Shown here: positions 35,201 through 48,249 of the stretch, piece by piece
Layout of the letters: the number at the start of each line of letters is the position of its first letter
How positions within the stretch are numbered: the stretch's first letter is position 1
Origin: Caenorhabditis elegans
Taxonomy: Eukaryota; Nematoda; Chromadorea; Rhabditida; Rhabditidae
Direction: 5' to 3'
DNA length: 64,000 nt
Assembly: GCF_000002985.6 (NCBI RefSeq)
Contig: NC_003281.10
Span: 11,160,001 to 11,224,000 of the forward strand
Translations under genes and position numbers: made by a program
Notes under the pieces: generated by a model
Seen by the model: only the letters and a program-made list of their open reading frames with translations
Database searches by the model: none
Told to the model about the DNA's origin: nothing

Positions 35201-38200
35201 CTGCAAAAAAAATCAATAGATTTGAAGGATATTAGGCAGAAAAATGAGAAGAAAATCTTTAAATTTAAATTTAAAATTCAAAGAATAGAGTTCGTGGTGA
35301 GACCCATCGCAAGAATTACTGCATGTTCCTTTAAAACTACAGTAAGGCTCGATTAATTTTAAAAACTTTTTGAATGAGAATTCGCCAATTTTTCAGTGAA
35401 AATCAGTAAAAAATTGGGAACTGTTAAATATAAAAATACATGACTTTTTCAATTTGAAAGTTTGGAGCCAAAAATTTTCAAATAACGGCGCAGAGAAATT
35501 AATTGTCGGGTGGGTCTCGGCACGATCGTGGTGAGACCCGCTAAAAACATGGAGAACAAATATTTTGAGTTTTCCAGAAAAAACAACGACAAAAAAGGAG
35601 TCAAGGCTTGGGTGGTTTTTTTTTTTGAAAAACCGTGCACAATTTTCAGTACTCGACTGATAGCACATATACATAGGAGAGAAGAACATCTAACCCCCTT
35701 GGCGATGCGAAAATAGCATACGAGACAGAGAGACGCCGTACATTGGTGGCGTAACTGATAAAAAACTGATAATAAGTCTCAAAACCACCGCGGGCACTAG
35801 GCGCCAGCGCCGAGAAAAAGTAAGAAAAAAATAAAAATGTTGAGAAGAGGGGGAATAGTACTGTATCTATAGCCACCGGTCTTTTTTTTTGGAATTTTTT
35901 CGTTTTCGCGAACGGAAATTCGCAAAAAAAGGGAAATTGAAAAAGTAACCAGTGAAAGTGATTGGGAGGATGATATATATTGATAAGGGAGACCGGTGGA
36001 ACGTGAGAATTTTGAATTCCCGCGCTGGACTACGGTAGGAAGGCGAAATTGGGATTTTTTGAAAAACTCTGGAATTTTCGAGTAAATTTCGTCTAAAAAT
36101 GGAAAAAAATGTTGCGAAAATATTCTAAATTTTCTTTGAGGCGACTGTAGTTTTTTTTATTATTCGCCAAATTTTGAAATTTAATGCAAAAAGGTGTGCG
36201 CCTTTAAAGAATACGGTAGTTTCATTTTTTTTTGGAGTTTTTTTTTTGCCCAGTGTTTATTGTTAGTTTTTAAATAAATAAATAATACATTTTCAAAAAT
36301 TGATAATAAATACCGGAACAACGAAAGTTTCAAAGTACAGTAATTCTTAAAGGCGCAAAACCTTTTGGCATTCAAGAAAAAAATTTTCGTGCCAAGACCG
36401 AGTACCGTATTTCTCGCGGAAAAAAATCGCTAATAATCGCGTTTGTGTGATATTTTTCCGCTTTTAACATTCAAATCAGGTGTGGGCGGAAAACAATTTT
36501 TTATCGGCAAACGGCCAATTGGCATTTTGCAAAATGAAAATTCCGGCAAATCGGCAAACCGGCAATTTTTTCGATTTGCCGGAAATTTTTTGAGCAAATT
36601 CTATGAAAATATCTAAAGAAAACGGGGAAAAACTTCAAAAAGGCACAGTTTTAAGAGTTTCCGGCAAATTGATATCCGGCAAATCGGCAATTGCCGGATA
36701 TGAGAAATTCCTGCAAATCGGCAATTTTTTCGATTTGCCGGAAATTTTTTGAAAATTGTAAGCAAACTCTATGAAAATATCTAAAGAAAACGGGAAAAAA
36801 ATTCAAAAAGGCACAGTCTTACGAGTTTCCGTCTTATAAAAAATCTGTCTAAAAATTTTCGGCAAATTGATATCCGGCAAACGGCAAATCGGCAATTTGG
36901 AGAAATTGAAAATTTCCGGCAAATCGGCAAGGTTTGCCGATTTGCCGTTTCCGAACGGCAATTAGTTTTTTTTTTTAATTTTTGAGTATTTAGTTTTTAG
37001 GTTAAATTCGACTAAAAAATCTTAGAATGTTTTTTTTTCCAATTCAACATGAAAATTGCTTTTTTTTAAAAATTAATTTCGGAGAAAAGAAGCAGAAAAA
37101 AAATTTTATCCACAAAAATTCGATTTTTACGAAATTTTCGAGATTAGAGGTACCAGTTCCGAAAACGAAAGTGTGAGTGGCCTTCGGGATTAATGTTTTC
37201 TCAGGCGGATGCTTACAAGTTTGTCCTTGACAAGGTATTTTTCCTTTTCTGAACCATTTTCTGTTTTCAAAACAAGAAATTCTTACGGTACGAGGCTACA
37301 GTATCGATTCTCCGCCGATTCGGCCATCAGTAAAAAGTATAAATTACTTATCACCCCATACCTTTTTTTGTTGCGAGCGAGCGCGTGGAAGAACGCAACA
37401 TTCTCTTTTTTTTTTGGTTGGTCTGCTGTTGATGGTGGTAAGTAACGGCGACGAAATGGTTGGGTAGATGGAAAGACAGAGAGAGAGAGCTAATCAGATC
37501 ATAGAATTTCAGAGAGAAAGTAGAAGCTTCTTATCACGGCGAGAACACTGTCAGGGGGTATAGTGACGAGTGACAAGGGGGGGGGGGGGGGGCAAAGTAA
37601 AAAGCACGGAGAGCATGTGGAGGGAAAGGTTTTGAAATGAAGAAGCTTGGCTTGAATACGAGGCCGTGGTGAATGGAAAAAGTTCGGCCACTAACCAGCC
37701 AGCCAGCCAATTAGCTATTAGCCGAACTTTCAGCATTCGAGAAATTTAGCAATGGTTACTGTAGATTTATATCAGTGGTGGGCGGCAATTGCAGGTCGGA
37801 AAATAATTTTTTGTGGACAAATTCGGCAAATCGGCAAATTGCTGGTTTGCCGATTTGCCGGGAATTTTGATCTCGGCAATTTGCCGATTTGCCGGGAGTT
37901 TTGATCTCGGCAATTTGCCGATTTGCCGGTTTGCCTGAAATCTTCAATGACGGCAATTTGCCGACTTGCTGATTTACCGGAACTTTTCATTTTTGGGGAA
38001 CTGCCGATTTCCCGTTTTGCCGGAAATTTTCGATTCCGGCAATTTGCCGTTTGCCGGATATCAAGTTTTGCCGATTAAAATTGAAGTTCGGAAATGCTCA
38101 AAAAAAATGTGCAAGACCACAACTTGCCGAAAATTTCGGTAAATCGATAGCTCACCGACAAACCGGCAGGTTTGTCGACTTGCCGGAAATTTTCAATTCC

Positions 38201-40230
38201 GGCTATTTGCCGATTTGCCGAAAAAATCGTGTGCTGGCCGGAGGATTTTTTTATAAGACGGAAACACTTAAAACTGTGCCTTTTTGAAATTTTTACCCGC
38301 TTTCTTTAGATATTTTCGTAGAATTTGCTTACTTTTCAAAATAGATGTAGGAATATTCATAGGATGCGTACAGTTTTGCCGATGAAAATTGAAATTTTGA
38401 AACTTCCACAAAAAGGGCAAAACCGCAATTTGCCATTTTTCCGGCAAATCGCCAATTTGCCGACTTGCCGGAAAACATTGTTTGCCGACCACCCCTATTT
38501 CGTATATTATACTACACTTGACCTTTTCTTTTTCCTAATTTATTTTTAAATATACACCTTTTTTATGCCTTGTGGTTATTCTTCTAGGAAGATACATAGA
38601 ACACGAAAAAGAAATCAGCAATCTAATCTAAGTTTTTTAAAAAAGGATCTGGTGTTTAGAGACGCAGATTTGGAATGATGGTGTAATAATTGGGAGATTA
38701 CGCATAGAATACCTTCGGGATAGTTTTAAGGATATTTAGAAAGTTCCAAAATTTTTGTTAGAAATCTTTAAAAATTCAGAAAATAATCAAAACATCTCTA
38801 AAAACCTTCGGAAAATTCGAAAAAAAAATCTAGAACGTTTTTGACACATCAAGAATTTCTAAAAAACTTCAGAAAATCGTAAAATTTCTAAAATCTTTTA
38901 GAAAGTTGAAAAAAAAACGAGAAAGTTCGAGGCAACTCCAGAAATATCCAAAAAAAAAATTTTTTTATCTGAAAATAAAAAAAAAGTCTCTAAAAACTTT
39001 CAGAAATTTCAAAATAATTTGAGAAAGTTCTAGAAAGTTTCAGAAAATTGGTGAAAACTCTAACAAGTTCAAGAAGTTTTTTTCTGATAAACGTGCAAAA
39101 AGTTCCAAAAAAATTGATAAAGCTCTAGAAAGATCCAGAACGTTAAAAAAAATACAAAAATGTTTCAGGCTTTTCTAGAAATTTTCTAAAAATTTGGCAA
39201 AGTTCCAGAATTTTCCAGAGAGTTTAAGAAGTTCTGAGAAAATTACAAAAAATTCAGAAATACTTATCATTTTTCAAGAATGCTTAAACAATTGCAAATG
39301 TTCTAGGTAGGTCTAGAATTCTTTCAAAAAAAATCTCAAATTCTCTAGAATGTTTCAGAAAATCCGAGAAACTTCTAGAACATTATTCTTAAATTTTCAT
39401 CATTTTACAATTTCGAATTAAGACTAATCAAGCTACAAAAGATAACAGTCCAGGAGGTTTTTGGGATTTTGAATGGCAGTATCATTCGTTTCTTTATTAC
39501 ACCATCACTTACCAAACCTGCGTCTCTAAACACCCGATCCTTAAAAAAAAGACTGCTGACTTCTTCTTCTTCTTCTTCGTCATGTTCTGTGTATCTTCCT
39601 TAAAGAATAGCCACACAAATGAAGAAAGGTTTAGGTAAAAAAAGTTGGGGGAAAAAGAAAAGGGAAAGTGTAGTAGTACACATTATCGTCAATTTAGAAA
39701 ACTTTAGGTTTAATATTTGAAAAAAGGGAAAAGAGGGACTAACATGGGAGAAGCTCGGCCATTTTTTTTCGCGACAAAAAATATTTTCCCGAGAAGTTAA
39801 AAATTTCTAAGAAAATTATTGCGGAAAATTCAAATTTAATACGAAAAATTTTGGAGGGAAATTCCAATTTTCTGAGAGAAAATTTGGCAGGTATTTAAAA
39901 TTGTCTAATAGAAAAATCTTGGTGAAAAATTCAAATTTTCCAAAAGAAAATTTGCGGGAAATTCAAATTTTCTAAAAAAAAATGTTGGCGGGAAACTAAG
40001 ATTTTCTTACAAATAATTTGGCGGGAAATTCAAATCGTCTGAGAAAAATTGTTTGTCTGAAAGTTCAAATTTCTCTTAAAAATTGTTAGCAGGTATTGAA
40101 ACGAATTTTGAAGATTAAAAATTTCTACGGAAATTATTGCGGAAAAGTTACATTTTCTTTTAAAAAATTAAGCTGGGAATTTCAAATTTTTTGAGAAAAA
40201 GTTATGGCGGGAAATTCAAATTTTTGAAAT
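35201..40230. other. tra-1 upstream DNA, part 1
   Basis: No supported gene. It contains TCGTGGTGAGACCC words (35290, 35527), an inverted repeat at about 36180-36372 (GGTGTGCGCCTTTAAAGAAT-type arms), CCGGCAAAT-family blocks at 36480-36965 and 37775-38490, a run of 16 G at 37577-37592, a 1.05-kb foldback element at 38570-39617, and diverged GCGGGAAATTCAAATTTTCT repeats at 39780-40230. The tra-1 promoter or an upstream exon should be here, but I cannot place it. Confidence 0.6.
38570..39617. mobile_element. 1.05-kb foldback element
   Basis: The left end TGTGGTTATTCTTCTAGGAA is mirrored by TTCCTTAAAGAATAGCCACA at the right. TGTTTAGAGACGCAGATTTG pairs with CGTCTCTAAACAC further in, and TGGTGTAATAA with TTATTACACCA. 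The interior is rich in AGAAAGTTCTAGAA-like words. No transposase frame is seen, so it is non-autonomous. Confidence 0.85.
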
Positions 40231-43200
40231 AAAAAAAAATAAGAAAAAAAAACTAGCTTAAGATCTCTGGCACGGCGGCGGCACCCGTAATATGTATTAT
40301 TCATAAGATCCTCCTTGTAGCAATATCTGTCATATTTCACGGATGGTATGATATAAAATAATCCATTAGAGTAATAAGAAACACACACCAAAGGGGTTTT
40401 TTTAATAAATAGCTTTAACACCTTTTTCAAAAAATTTCCAGAATTTTTAAGGTCAGAATTAAATTTAAAAAAGAAAGTATAGAATGAATACTCTACAATG
40501 CATATTTTGAATCGGCACATTGCCAGTTTGCCGATTTGCCGGAAATTTTCAATTCCGGCAATTTGCCGATTTGCTGTTTGCCGGATATCAACTTGCCGGA
40601 AGTTTGTAGAGGATTTTTTGGAAGACTGAAACACAAAAAAACTGCCTTTTTGAAATTGTTTCCCCCTTCTCTCTAGATATGTTCAGTGAATTTGCTTACT
40701 TTTCAAAATAGATGTAGGAACATTTATAGGATGCGTACAATTTTGCCGATGAAAATTGAAATTGTGAAATTTCCAAAAAATATTGCCAGTTTGCCGGAAA
40801 TTTTCAATTCCGGCTATTTGCCTATTTGCTGGAAATTTCGATACATAGGATGCGTACAATTTTGCCGATTAAATTTGAAATTCTGAAATTTCCGAAAAAA
40901 AAATGTGCAAAACCACAATTTGCCAAAATTTTTCGGCAAATACCGTAATTCAAGAATTTGGCGGTTTGCCGATTTGCCGGAAATTTTCTATTCCGGCGAT
41001 TTGCCGGTTTGCCGGATATTTTTATTCCGGCAATTTGTCGATTTGCAATTGCTCTTTTTTTCTAAAATTTGACTACGGTAGCAGTTTTCAATAATAAACC
41101 TTTCTCTAGAATTCAAAGCTTCTGACTGAATAGTTCCCTACAAATGTTGAAGCCCCCAAAAAAAAAGAGAAAAAGAGCACGCGTTCCGTCCCCCTCGCTG
41201 AGCTCTTTCCTCTTCCATGGATGTAGAAGAAAAAAAGAAGAACACTGGAAATACCGCCCCTCTCAATAAAACCGACGGAGGCGCACACATTTTATGGGTT
41301 CTCCCTGCAACGGAGAAGAAGAAAACGACGTTTTTTTTTTTATTTTGGTTGCTGTTGCCCTCTCTTTCTGAAATGTGTCCTCCTGGTGACACAGAGAGAG
41401 AGAGGGAAAGAGACAGAGATTCGTCTAAGTCTCCATGAAATATATCGGGGGTTTTTTTATGGAGTTGCACTATTTGGGACGAGAAGAGGCAAGAGAACGA
41501 AAAATTATGCTAATTTTTGCTGTTTTTTGTGCTGTTCTGGCCCCGGCGCGCGAACACAGAATTTAAAATTCTGTCGACCTACGGACTAGGAAATTTGGGT
41601 GGCCGAGTTCAGTGATTTTGAAGTAAAACCCATTACGGTTTGATCTACAGAAAATGCCGGATTTTTTTGCCTAAAAAATGTGACGTCAGCACGTTCTTAA
41701 CCATGCGAAAACAGTTGAGAACTCTGCGTGTCTTCTCCCGCATTTTTTGTAGATCTACGTAGATCAAGCCAAAATGTTTTTTAAAAAAATAGAGCAAAAA
41801 TATTGCGAAGAAACCGGTGGCCGAGTTTTCACTTTTTGACGGCCATGTTTTGGAAAATTTGAACTTTTCAGATGTTTTAGAAATTTTTTGAAAATGTTGT
41901 TTTAAAAATTATTTGTTTTATTTTTATTTTAATTTATAAATTAATTACAGTTTTCCGACAATAAAAAAAGACAAAAATTACTGAAATTCACCACGTGACC
42001 GCAAAAAAACTCGGCCACCGACTTTTTTTGTAGTGTCAAAAGCCACTGGTCGGGAAAGGAGGAAACTCGGTCACCAAAAATAAACGATAGTCGAGTTCTT
42101 CACCCCTACGGCCACGAACCTTAGCCCCCAGTGAAACTTAATTGCTCTCCATCGATTCATACTGAATCACAACCTAACCAACTGCTCCGGAGGCTAATAA
42201 AAAAGGCCCCAATGTCATTTGACTGGTGGCGCCAGGTATTCCCATTTCATTAAACTAGGGTCCACACATACACATATTCAATCCCGGTTGGAAAAAAAGT
42301 GATTGGATAGAAGAAATGAAGAAATGCAACTCTCGTATCGCTCATACACACACACACGTTCTAGTATTTTTAGAACTTTAGTGATGCGAGTGCGAGAGGG
42401 TAAGAGACGCAGAGAAAAATTTTAGAAAAAAGGTGTGTATGGGAGTAATGAAGGCAATTCAAGAGAATGACTGAAAACATATGTTGATATTAAATTTGAG
42501 AAGAAAAAATCAAATAATATTGGTTTTACATGCACCATGTTTTAAATTATCAGAGGAGCAAATCAGGGGTGTGCGGCAAATTCGGCAAAACAAAACTGGC
42601 AATTTTACCGTGGTCGTCGCAAATTTTTTTGGAGCTCGAAAATTGCCAAAATTAATGGAAAAAGCTAAGTTCACTGGTTTTCGTCCAATTTTTGCCTCAT
42701 GTACATGTGGATTTCTGGAGTAAAAAATGGATGCAAATTTCAAAATTCAAATTCCACAAAATTGGGCAAATTCGGAAAACGGCGAATCCGGCAAATTTGC
42801 CGCACACCCCTGGTTCTGATAGTTGGCCAATTCATAAAGGTATTACGGTAACCAACATGTATCTAAAAATCTATATTAAAAATAATCTTAAATTTTTAAA
42901 TCATTTAAAATGTTAACAAAGTTGAAATATGGTATCATGTACATACTATACAGTAGCCCACCCCGTCCAATGCACAAAGAGCAAAAAAAAAAGAAATCCC
43001 GAAGAAGAAGAGGAAAAAAGAGAGAAATGAAAAAAAAGGACGGCGTCCTCTCTCTCTCCCATTTCTCTTTTTTTCCAAGGAAAAAGAAAGAGAGATAGAG
43101 AACTCCTGCTGTTGCTCAAGCGAGCTCATGTCCTCAGGCTCTTCTTCTACTTCTATCGACGTCGCCGCCGCCGCGGAGCCAAGAGCCAGCCGGCTGCAGC

Positions 43201-44290
43201 GGCGGTTCTCGGCGCCAAGGGGCGGGCGGGCGAGAAACTGAGCAGGAGGCCCCTCCTGCTCGGGGGTCCCGAGAGATAGAAAGATGCGTAGAGAAGCAGA
43301 GAGCGGATTGTTGAAACGTGTATATATATGTGTGTGTGTGGGGGTACACTCCGGGGTTGACACACTTAAAAACTAAGAACACATGTGCGAGCCGTCAGTG
43401 CAGTAGGCAGAAGCCGAGGAGAAGATGAGCCGGAGGTACACATGTCCCAAGGAGGCAGGTACACTTCTAGGTAGCAATACGTCCAACAGTGCCTCCCATG
43501 CTACCTCCAAGTTTGAAGACTTTTTGAATTAACGTCAGGGTTACGGTAGCGACTAAGATGTGCGTCAAGTATGATTCCGCACATTTTTTGGTTTTTTCCA
43601 TCCCCCTTTTTGGTTTTTTCCACCCCACCTCATTTTTCCATTACTCAGAAATTCAAATTTGTTTCAAATTTTGAAATCACGAGCCAATTTGTGGGCGGAG
43701 CCTAACTAGCTTTGTTTTTTTTTTGCGGACGTGGTTTGGGAAGCTCCTCCCACTTCAAAGCCATTTTGTGGGCGGGGTTGGGAAGCTTTGCCTTTTTTTA
43801 ATTTTCAGATGAACATTTTCGGTAATACTAAATATGGGTTTCGAAATCTATTTTTTTGGACTACCGTAATCTTGCGCGGGAGCTCAAAAGTTCGATAAAT
43901 TTTTATCTAGACCTCCGTCAAAATCCTTTGCCCGGGGGGCTCTGGGCGCCGCCGCCACCTAATTGGAAATATGAGTCCCCAGAGGGTTTGGCGCCGGGCC
44001 CCGCGAGCTCTCACGGCGCACTACATGCAGAAACTTTGATTTTAAGCCGAGGAGTTTTATCCTAATTAGATGGTCAGAACCTTCACCCCTCGTGAGCTCT
44101 GACATGCTCCAAATGGAATTTCATTTGGAAGGGGAAATGAAGGGGGGATTTGATGAGAGAAACTACTGGACTACGGTAGAAACTCGGCTGGGAGCCGCCA
44201 AAAGACGTGGAGGCGCCGGAAAAGTGTCGAGTTTCAATGGAACAGAAAAAAAAAACATGGAGGCCGTGTAAAAAGCTTAAAAGTAGCTTG
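40231..44290. other. tra-1 upstream DNA, part 2
   Basis: No supported gene. It holds a CCGGCAAAT-family block with its constant module in reverse orientation (40500-41060), a (GA)n tract near 41392, a diverged GATCTACA foldback (41630-41775), a TTTGCCGCACACCCC copy (42565-42815) and a GC-rich island at 43140-43270 with GCCGCCGCCGCGG. The GC-rich island and adjacent CT/GA tracts resemble the block at 25.4-26.0 kb and could be promoter-associated. Confidence 0.5.
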
Positions 44291-44309
44291 GGCTAAAAAT
44301 TAATAAAAA

Positions 44310-47300
44310 ATCACTCGATGCACCATGTTTCACGGCAAAGTTACCCACTTATATTAGGTTTTTGGAAAAGCAAAAAAAAAACGAACCGATGCACCATATC
44401 AGACGGTGAATTGCAGAATTTTTCAAAAAATTTCGAAAAATTGGCATAAAACCGATAAAAAATTACTCAATGCACCATGTTTTACGACAAATTGTACATT
44501 TTTGCGATTTTTATGAATTTGTATTCAAAAAAAAATACACGTGGTGCCCTAACTGTCCCATTACGGTTTGATCTACAAAAAATGCGGGAATTTTTCGCCC
44601 AAAATCAGTTGAAAACTCTGCGTCTCTTCTCCCGCATTTTTTGTAGATCTACGTAGACCAAAATAAAACCAAAATCCAGTTCAAAATTGGCAAAATAAGT
44701 TGATGCACCATGTTTGACGACAAATTTCAATTAATTCTGCAAATTGTCGTCAAGTATAGTGTATTGCACAGTGATGAGTGAATTTTTCAAACTTTTCAGT
44801 CTAAATAGGTAAAAATTCCGATTTTCAGATACAGTACCCCACAAGACGCAGGCAGCTGCAACTAAGAAACGTGTCGCTTGTGAAGAAAAGAGCACATGCA
44901 CACAGATGGTCCTTGAGAAGGAAGAAAAAGTGAGCAAAAGAAGGAGGAAGAGCCCGCCGCCGCGCCGACCGACTTCAGAAGGCCAAGTGTTCTTTTTCGT
45001 GGCTCGCCTATCTGCGTCTCCGTGCTCCCAATGCTGTTTCTCGGTAGTATAGAAGAGACGAGAAATGAAACATCTGCTCGAAAGCGTTACGAGACGCAGG
45101 CAGGTCTGAAATTGGCCTGGAAATGAGGGTTTGCAACTGACGGAAGTGCTAGGAGTACGGTAACGCCTGAAACCTCATTAAAATAATTGGGAAAACGTCA
45201 CAATGCACCATATCTCACGACAGTTTGCGGAACTTAGGTAGTTGGCTTGAAATATCTAGTCTTCAAATTAAAAGTTATTGAAAAACGCGGAAAATGTGCT
45301 CAAAATGCCAAAAGTTGTGTATTTGGAAAAAGACAAGAATCGATGCACCATGTCTTACGACAATTTGCAGAATTTTACAGTTTTTTGACATTTTTTTGGA
45401 AATTTTTAGTAAGTTTCGTCAATTTTTTGTTTCTGGAGCTCTCGATATCTGCAGTTTTTGAAAAGTTTTTAGATTGCGTAGATTATGGTGCATCGACTTT
45501 TTTAAATCTGCAATTGTTTTTTTCGCTTATTTTTTTTTCAAAATTTTTTATTGTAAAAACATTAAAACTAACTCCAAATCTAACTTAAAACATACAATTT
45601 TCAACGACAAACATTCCGAAATTTTTATTTTCTCCTCAAATTTTCCTCTTTTCTACCCAAATGTCATAAATTTAATCAACATTTTTCCTCACCGCATACA
45701 TCATAAATTGGTCATATTTGAGCCCTTTTCAGGGCAAAAGCAATGAAAAAAGATGAAAACTGGAGCGATTTGATGTCCGATAGCCTTTTGGGTCACAATG
45801 AATTTTTGTCGGATTAAATGTGAACGGAAATTGAATTGGGGGCTTTTGGAAGGTAGGAAAAATAGAAAAAATTATTTTTGATAGACACGGGAAATTGAAT
45901 CGGAAACTGGAGGTAGGGTTTATAGTTAGTATTAGGTTAGTTGGAGGGTCTAGGCAACTTTTTAAACTTATAAACTATGATTTATGCAAAAATGGCTCAA
46001 GATTACTGTAGTTAAAATTGTGTGCAAGTTTTTTGAAAAATTGAAAAAAGTTGACGTCAAGTTCAAGAAAAACAAGTAATACACCATATCTTACGACAAA
46101 TTGCAGAAATTTTCAAATCATTTAGAATTACATTTTTCTGTTAAAAAAATCGCCACACGAGGAGTCAGAAAGCCCCATTTTGCTTTAATCTTTGGAAAAT
46201 GCGGGAGAAGAGACGAAGACGTCTCATTTGATTTCGCATGGTTAAAAGCGTGCTGACGTCACAATTTTTCTGAGAAAAAGTTCCCGCATTTTTTGTAGAT
46301 CAAACTGTACTGAGACAGCCTGACGCCACGTGTCGCCAGGAAACCAAATTTTTGAAATAAAAATCTCAAATTTGCAGTAGGAAAAATTTAAAAAAAAAAC
46401 TGTCGATGCACCATATCCTACGACAAAATGCAGATATTTTCTAAAAATTGAATTTTTTGAGTTGGAAGGTTGTTGGTAACTTAAATTTTAATGAAAGTTA
46501 AGACTAAAACTGAAAAGATTTCTGAAAATATGGAAAAAGACGTGCTCCATATCCTACGACAAATTGCAGAATTTTTCAAAATGTCGCCTTTTTTTCCTTA
46601 AAAATTGTCACAAAAATTACAAATTTACTGTTTCAATGCACCATAATTTTTGATAAATTTCAGATTTTATCAAACAAATATTTGAAATTAAAACTTCAAT
46701 TTTAAGCTGGTAGTTTGTTGGAAATTTGAATTTTGAAACTATGCTGAAATTTTTTTTTATAAATAAAAAAATCTTCGGTGCACCATGATTATAGATTTTT
46801 CACGATAAATTAACACTGAACAGGTAATTTGTGGGAATCTCAAGTTTTGATAGAATGTTAAAGCTAAGACTATAGAATTAAAACTATTTGAGAAAAAGAA
46901 AGTGGTCTGAGACGTAAATTTTAACAAAAAATTTTAAATTTAGAGTCGATGCACCATATCCTACGCCAAATTGCACAGTTATTTCAACCCAAAGAACGGG
47001 CGGCCTAGTGTCATCAGAGGAACAAGCGGGGGCAATTTGGAAACATTAAAGAAACAGAAGTTTGTTGTTAGTGGGTACTGGTGGAGGGGAGGGCTATGTC
47101 GTTTGGCGGGGGCGCCCCCCCCCCCCCCCGAGATTTATAGTGCCTTCACAGTGGAGAAGGCAACACAATCTGAATAAAATGACAACGACAAAGACGCGGA
47201 GACACGATTTATGGGCCGCCCGACTAACACCTAGGCGGCCGTTTTTCCAACGAGTGGAATTTAATTGGAAACATGGTGAATAGAGAAAAAATATTTAATT

Positions 47301-47480
47301 TTTTAGGAATCCGTTGAAAAATATTCGATTTTGTGCAAATTATTTGTTAAACCTATGATTTTTTTAAAACAACTGTGGGTTAAAAATTAGTCGATGCACC
47401 ATGGCTTTAATATTTTTTACTAAAAAAATCCGGTAATTTGAAATTAATTTACTATTACCTCGAAAAAGTCGATGCACCAT
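44310..47480. repeat. Ladder of about 15 GATGCACCATATCCTACGAC motifs
   Basis: Copies begin near 44315, 44379, 44467, 44702, 45198, 45337, 45490 (reverse), 46078, 46406, 46545, 46636, 46776, 46948, 47392 and 47467. The best match to the shared word is GATGCACCATRTCYTACGAC, usually followed by AAATTGCAGAATTTT. Sequence between copies is unrelated, apart from two GATCTACA foldback insertions (44540-44665, 46149-46335). No coding frame is supported. Confidence 0.88.
47115..47129. repeat. Run of 15 C (G on the other strand)
   Basis: A pure C run preceded by GGCGGGGGCG. A second homopolymer, 16 G, is at 37577-37592. Long G tracts in C. elegans are known substrates of the DOG-1 helicase and delete when it is absent. 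Confidence 0.95.
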
Positions 47481-47904
47481 GACTTACGGAAAAAAATAAA
47501 AATAAAAGTTTTGGTTTCAAACTATCCAGATTTTTTTTCAAATTTCAAATTTTCTAAATTTCGCCCTAACACTAAAATAAATAAGTCAAGCTATGCCAAA
47601 TTTTTGGAAACTTTTTTTTTAAATTTTTGAATTTTTGTAAAATTGAGGGTACATATTACAAAAACAAAATTGCAATTTTCGACGTAAAAATATCCAGCCA
47701 TTAAAATTTTTGGGAAAATTGAAATTAACTATATGGGTGGTCGGATGTTTGTCGCCGGGAAAAGATGAAAGGCGGCCAGATTGATAGAAAACAATTTAGA
47801 ACGCGGCAGGTGTGTGACCCCCACCTGAATTTGGTACATTTTTTTTGTTGCTACATTTGTATTTGAGGAAAGCGAGAACGAATTTTTAGTTGAAAACAAA
47901 AATT

Positions 47905-48145
47905 AAACTTAGGCTCAGGCTTAGGCTTAGGCCTAGGCTTAGCGTTGAGCCAAGGCTTAGGATTAGGCCTATGCTTAGGCTTGGGATTAGGCCTAGGCTT
48001 AGGCTTAGGCTTATGCTTCGGCTTATGCTTAGGATTAGGCCTATGTTTAGGATTAGGCTTAGGCTTATGCTTCGGCTTAGGCTTAGGATTAGGCCTATGT
48101 TTAGGCTTGGGCTTAGGTTCAGGCTTAGGCTCAAGCCTAGCCACA
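47905..48145. repeat. Degenerate TTAGGC tract
   Basis: About 240 bp of TTAGGC hexamers with frequent variants (TTATGC, TTCGGC, TTAGGA). Open frames with Leu-Gly or Pro-Lys repeats across it come from the hexamer and are not genes. Confidence 0.9.
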
Positions 48146-48249
48146 TTCCACAGTTTCAATAAAAAATATAGAGGGAGGAGTTCAAGAGAAAATAGCAACC
48201 GTATTTCCCAGATAATGGAAGATCAAACAAAAATCCAATATGTCTGAAA

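Noticed and set aside
37202..37233. Plus-strand mini-exon (TCTCAG / ADAYKFVLDK / GTATTT)
   Set aside because: Good splice signals but only about ten codons, with no partner exon in phase nearby.
42935..43363. Minus-strand frame with IEVEEEPEDMSSLEQQQEFS as an upstream tra-1 exon
   Set aside because: No donor follows in a usable position or phase, and the frame runs into a CT/GA tract.
44831..44932. Plus-strand exon-like stretch between TTTCAG and GTGAGC
   Set aside because: Open in two frames but highly basic/low complexity, with no neighbouring exons.
47851..48247. Proteins made of Leu-Gly or Pro-Lys repeats
   Set aside because: They are translations of the TTAGGC tract in several frames.
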